DNA of 28,042 nt from a virus. Below, in pieces: positions 23,965 to 28,042 of the stretch (position 1 is its first letter; the number at the start of each line of letters is the position of its first letter). The translations under genes and the position numbers were made by a program. The stretch covers positions 1 through 28,042 of IMG/VR virus record IMGVR_UViG_3300008267_001031. The stretch is one strand, 5' to 3'. The notes beneath the pieces are model-generated. The model saw nothing but the letters and a program-made list of their open reading frames with translations. It searched no databases and was not told the DNA's origin.

Positions 23965-26900
23965 GTGGCTAAGAAAAATATACAGAACGTATCGACGATA
24001 CCTCCAGGCTCTTTACAACCAAAGCCTGGAAGACTGGATTTACCAGCAGCACCAATGCCGCTTGGACAAACGCCAACGACACGACCACCCGCTCCACAAT
24101 CACCACAAGCAAATAATGTAAAGCCCTTTGGGTTGGAACCAGGTGATGTTGATAGGTATCCTAATGATGTAGTAGTTTTAGATGTTTCTAACGCAGTTGG
24201 TGTTTATTTAGAAAGTAGCTTCAGAGTTTCTACGTATACAAAAACGGGTAATGATATAACGCTAGACGTTGAAGCAGATATTAAGAATCTTGGATACGTT
24301 TCTGGAAAGTATAATGTACAGTACAAGTTTCACAGAAATATACTAGGATCTGGAGATGGGCATAAGGTAGAGATACAGGAGATTAGCTCAGATGGTTTGG
24401 AAGCTCGAATTGTAGCCGTACCAAGCGCAAACCTAAACAATGCAAATTACCTTGAGTTCTTTAGTACTAAACTATTTCAACTACCTAAAGCTCAAGTTCT
24501 TCCTAACCTATTCTTATTAAGACAAACATCTACTGGAACGCAAGCGTATCGTATATTTGACTATGTTCAAGATAAATTCACAATCACACTTGACCCGTAT
24601 TCAATAGTATTAAAGTTTGCATCTCCACTACCAGCAAATGTAACTTTAGGAGAAAATGTATGGATCGCTCAACAAGTAAGTGAGCCAATTATAGACACAA
24701 TAACCGTTGTTCCACCAAAACCAAAAAGAAGGCAAACAATAATTGCTGGAGCTAACTGGGATGTGTTAAATAAAACACAGACAACTGTTACAACGCCTTA
24801 TAAGGATTGGGACGACATACTATCAACAAACACTCCAACAACGGAGGCTATTATAAACAGCCTTTTGAGTGGGTCTTTGATTGAAGGAGTTAACCTTAAC
24901 ACCGATTATCGTAGGTTTGAAAATTATACCACACTAGGATCCGCAGCAGAGCGTTTAGAGAATTTCAAGTACAAAATGAGCTTACTTGAAAACTATGACG
25001 CACGAATTGCAGAACTTACAACTAACCTGATAGGCTCACCTAACAGTAGTGTAACGGGTAGTGCTACCTATCAAACAAATGTAATCAACGCTCAAACAAA
25101 GCGTGCAGCTTTAATTGGTAGCTTTGATTCATATGAAAAGTATCTTTACAATCAATCAAGCAGCTACGAAAGTAGTAGTTATGGTGAGTTTTATCCAACA
25201 ACTTGGCCAAAAACTACTATAACTAAACCTTATGTAAATTATTCGGTAACGTCCTCACAGGTTGAAGAGTGGTGGGATGGAATATACTCATCAGCTAGTT
25301 TATACGACCAAAATAACGAACAAGCCTTATACAGACTAATACCGGCTCACGTCCTAGAGGATAGTGCAAACGATGAGTATACGCTGTTAGTCAACATGAT
25401 GGGTCATTATTTTGATACAATGATGCTTTACATAAAGCACATTACTCAAACATATGATCGTAATCAATCAACGTATGAAGGATTTAGTAGAGATTTAATT
25501 TATCACGTTGCCAAAAATTTAGGGATTGATTTTGAAAATGGTAACGTATTAGATGAGCTGTGGGCATACACCTTAGGCACAGGAGTTAGTGGATCACTTA
25601 CTTCAACCTACGGCTCACAGTATGACGCAACTAGTGATGATAAGACTAAAGAAACTTGGAAAAGGATCATTAACAACCTACCACACCTCTTAAAAACAAA
25701 GGGTACGGAAAGAGGTGTAAGAGCCTTAATAAACTGTTTTGGTATTCCACAAACAATTCTTCGTATTCGAGAGTATGGAGGACCTGAGCCGGAATTTGAT
25801 TCTAAAACAGACCTTCAATATGAGCGATTTAACTACGCGCTAAAAGTTGGTTGGAATGGCTTGCCCAGTGGTTCAACAGAGCCAGCGGAGCTAATAAGAG
25901 CGCCATGGCGACTAATCCAGTCGGGAGGTACATATCCAATGGCAATTCAGCTTCGCGTTAAGATGGCTGAAAATCAAACTAGTGATCAAACAATATTTGA
26001 ATCACCTGGTAGATGGAAGGTACAGGCATTTCAGAGCGCTAGCAACAGCTATGTTGGTTTTTTCTTAAAACACAACACACTAAGTACCTGGGCTACTGCA
26101 AGCGTAAGCTCGTCAATATATGATGGAACTTTTCACAGCATCACATTACAGCGTAGTGTATCAAGCGATCTTGCCAGCACAAACCAAACATACAACCTCA
26201 TTGTAAAGAAAACAAATTACAATAAGGTTGTATCGACTCAAACAGCTAGTTTATATGTTAATGGTGCTACGAGCAGTTCATATAACACGTCGTTTGTAGC
26301 AGTAGGACACGTATGGATTCCTGGCTCTGGATCGTTTACATATGCGCAGTCGCAATCTATGGGAATCCTATCTGGTAGCATTCAAGAGTTCCGATACTGG
26401 TCAAAAGCCCTTAGTGACGATATTCTTAACAACCATGCACTAGCACCTACGAGTTATCAAGGAAACACGGACGATGTGTATACTGGCAGTACTTCAAGCT
26501 ATTACGATCTTGCCTATAGGTTATGCCTAGGTTCAGACAACAAAAAAATAGACTTTAGCAGTACTGCAAGTCTTATGTCACAGCACCCAAATCAGTGGAG
26601 TCAGTCGTTTGTTAGTAGTGTTCCTAGATCTGCTTCGTTTTTTAACTTTGTATCACCATCTTCGGGCTCACTATACGAACCAATCGTAGAAATTCACTCG
26701 CTTGAGTGGCCAGACTTAGGTGGTAATAGAAGTGTTAGCAATAAGATTAGAATTGAAGATACGTTTACAGCGGGTGGTGGAGTTGGTACGGAGGGTAATA
26801 TTCTTTACCGGAACAACAGCGTACAGCGTAGTTTAGCAGATAATCAGCCACCAGACAGCCCTCGCTTAGGAATATACCTATCACCACAGAACGAAATCAA

Positions 26901-28042
26901 TCAAGATATTGCAGAGCAGTTTGGTGGAATTAGTATTGACGATTACATTGGAGATCCTAGCTACCTATCCCTAGACACGTATCCAGGTTTGGATGAGCTA
27001 AAGAGAGAGTATAGTAAAAAGTTTACATCAGGACGAAATAAGCCTCAAAACTACATAAGATTATTACAGTACTACGATGCATCATTATTCCAGTTAATTA
27101 AGAAATTTGTTCCACATAGAGCAAATACACAAGTTGGATTAGTAGTAGAGCCTACAATAATTGAAAGAGCAAAGGTTAGACTGGCACCACCATCATATGA
27201 AGAGTTACACTATTCGACATCACTAGACGTAGGTCCAGATGCAATTTGGACACCTGGAGGTGCAGTTCAAGATGGAGATGGAGAACCAGAAAGAGATCAA
27301 CCATACTGGGCAAATAACGGATATGTTGCTGAAGGAAAAATAGGAGGTGATGAAGGTGATTACATAGTTCTGAGCGGCGATCAACAAAAAGCTGCAGAAT
27401 ACAATGACACAGTTGTTTATCCAGGACGAGAGTATGAAGCCCCACGTGCTGGTATTGACATGATCATTCCAGAACCTGATCAAGAAGATTATGACTACGT
27501 TGTAGTAGATGGAATCAATCCATCGCTAGTACCAACCTTTGATGATAGCTATGCTAATGAGTTTACTCGCCAAGGTATAGATGACAACCCGTCAACTAGC
27601 GGAAGCATGGCTGGAGCTGTTGACTTAGGAGTATCAAGCTATGGTCGAGACACTAGAGTAGAGGGAACTCAGTATAGATTCTTAACTTGGGCAAGAAGTG
27701 GTAGTGGTAACGCAATATCAAATCCATATCTAATAGATAGCATTCCATATGACTATTATCAAGCAATAATACCAGTAATAATAACGTCAAGGTATAGCGA
27801 AAGATCTAATAACGAAGATGGTGTTTATGGTAAAGATGTACTAGGAGGAAAGGCATTTTCTGGAAGTAGAGCACTTGAGACTGGATCTACAATATTCACA
27901 GCATCATACGCATTCCAATCTAATTTATGGACAAGCCAGTATGGACTCCACATATCAAACTCCTTTACTGGCAGTACTAGTGTTTACGGATCCTCAATAT
28001 ATGGTACAGCTGTATATGGTGGTGGAGCTATTGCATTACCAG
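23965..28042 (+). CDS. Very large baseplate protein with gpI/gp7-like and laminin-G-like regions (3' end outside window)
   Basis: The frame is open for 1359 codons from GTG 23965 to the window edge. The N-terminal 50 residues are Pro-rich. Residues about 431-602 contain EEWWDGIYSSASLYDQNNEQ, a long helical stretch with MMGHYFDTMMLYI, and PHLLKTKGTERGVRALINCF with GIP after it, the kind of motif found in P2 gpI-like wedge proteins and their T4 gp7 counterparts. Residues about 657-830 look like a laminin-G/concanavalin-type fold (ASLYVNG, SGSIQEFRYWSKALS). A further conserved-looking block is at about 1008-1072 (RLLQYYDASLFQLIKKFVPH). The visible end is Ser/Gly/Tyr-rich (VYGSSIYGTAVYGGG). It would link wedge and surface-binding functions. 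GTG is chosen because of the promoter-like element 18 bases upstream; no ATG is well placed. Confidence 0.7.
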   Translation, partial: MAKKNIQNVSTIPPGSLQPKPGRLDLPAAPMPLGQTPTTRPPAPQSPQANNVKPFGLEPGDVDRYPNDVVVLDVSNAVGVYLESSFRVSTYTKTGNDITLDVEADIKNLGYVSGKYNVQYKFHRNILGSGDGHKVEIQEISSDGLEARIVAVPSANLNNANYLEFFSTKLFQLPKAQVLPNLFLLRQTSTGTQAYRIFDYVQDKFTITLDPYSIVLKFASPLPANVTLGENVWIAQQVSEPIIDTITVVPPKPKRRQTIIAGANWDVLNKTQTTVTTPYKDWDDILSTNTPTTEAIINSLLSGSLIEGVNLNTDYRRFENYTTLGSAAERLENFKYKMSLLENYDARIAELTTNLIGSPNSSVTGSATYQTNVINAQTKRAALIGSFDSYEKYLYNQSSSYESSSYGEFYPTTWPKTTITKPYVNYSVTSSQVEEWWDGIYSSASLYDQNNEQALYRLIPAHVLEDSANDEYTLLVNMMGHYFDTMMLYIKHITQTYDRNQSTYEGFSRDLIYHVAKNLGIDFENGNVLDELWAYTLGTGVSGSLTSTYGSQYDATSDDKTKETWKRIINNLPHLLKTKGTERGVRALINCFGIPQTILRIREYGGPEPEFDSKTDLQYERFNYALKVGWNGLPSGSTEPAELIRAPWRLIQSGGTYPMAIQLRVKMAENQTSDQTIFESPGRWKVQAFQSASNSYVGFFLKHNTLSTWATASVSSSIYDGTFHSITLQRSVSSDLASTNQTYNLIVKKTNYNKVVSTQTASLYVNGATSSSYNTSFVAVGHVWIPGSGSFTYAQSQSMGILSGSIQEFRYWSKALSDDILNNHALAPTSYQGNTDDVYTGSTSSYYDLAYRLCLGSDNKKIDFSSTASLMSQHPNQWSQSFVSSVPRSASFFNFVSPSSGSLYEPIVEIHSLEWPDLGGNRSVSNKIRIEDTFTAGGGVGTEGNILYRNNSVQRSLADNQPPDSPRLGIYLSPQNEINQDIAEQFGGISIDDYIGDPSYLSLDTYPGLDELKREYSKKFTSGRNKPQNYIRLLQYYDASLFQLIKKFVPHRANTQVGLVVEPTIIERAKVRLAPPSYEELHYSTSLDVGPDAIWTPGGAVQDGDGEPERDQPYWANNGYVAEGKIGGDEGDYIVLSGDQQKAAEYNDTVVYPGREYEAPRAGIDMIIPEPDQEDYDYVVVDGINPSLVPTFDDSYANEFTRQGIDDNPSTSGSMAGAVDLGVSSYGRDTRVEGTQYRFLTWARSGSGNAISNPYLIDSIPYDYYQAIIPVIITSRYSERSNNEDGVYGKDVLGGKAFSGSRALETGSTIFTASYAFQSNLWTSQYGLHISNSFTGSTSVYGSSIYGTAVYGGGAIALP

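Noticed and set aside
1-28042. tRNA, CRISPR array, integrase, IS element or attachment site
   Set aside because: None was recognisable by eye; no cloverleaf, regular direct repeats with spacers, or recombinase/transposase motifs were found.

Overview
The window is a structural-gene segment of a T4-like contractile-tailed bacteriophage (myovirus). Every gene I can support lies on the + strand. Genes are tightly packed, mostly joined by ATGA or 1-8 base overlaps. The assignment rests on a gp25-type baseplate wedge protein (14537-14968) followed directly by a gp6-type wedge protein (14961-16853), a gp5-like hub/spike module (5892-8952), and a T4 gp55-like late sigma factor (4635-5278). The DNA is AT-rich. 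Almost no start codon has a Shine-Dalgarno sequence, and the first structural protein carries Ser/Ala/Tyr-rich 'SYAxTASYAL' repeats. Both points suggest a Bacteroidetes host, probably marine, but that is inference and no sequence search was possible.

Layout. 1-938: the tail end of an upstream gene, then a Ser/Thr-rich fibre-like protein behind a promoter-like motif. 980-5892: a run of small genes, namely a 49-aa ORF, a hypoxanthine/guanine phosphoribosyltransferase, membrane proteins, a zinc-ribbon protein, an HD-domain phosphohydrolase, the late sigma factor, and several unknown helical proteins. 5892-10429: the hub and cell-wall-penetration module, consisting of an OB-fold hub protein, a GH108-type muramidase, a beta-helix-like spike protein and an M15 zinc peptidase. 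10432-14133: a 1233-aa coiled-coil structural protein. 14165-17949: a small frameshifted gene, gp25, gp6 and a wedge-associated protein. 17946-23932: two very large neighbouring proteins, each with an N-terminal Ig-like domain. 23965-end: a very large GTG-started protein with a P2 gpI/T4 gp7-like region and a laminin-G-like domain, cut by the window edge.

How the genes fit together. The late sigma factor gene lies in the same window as a recurring AT-rich element, TATTTATA(C/T)TAAAAA or close to it, placed 18-22 bases before the starts at 99, 5548, 14165 and 23965. It matches the T4 late promoter at 9 of 11 positions and may be the element this sigma reads. The three modules fused in T4 gp5 (OB-fold, lysozyme, beta-helix) appear here as three consecutive separate genes in the same order, with an extra M15 peptidase after them.

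Two reading frames look broken by single-base changes next to short homopolymers: the sigma factor near 5018-5027 and the small gene before gp25 between 14181 and 14284. These could be sequencing/assembly errors, real mutations, or much less likely programmed frameshifts. I saw no tRNA, rRNA, CRISPR array, integrase or insertion sequence.
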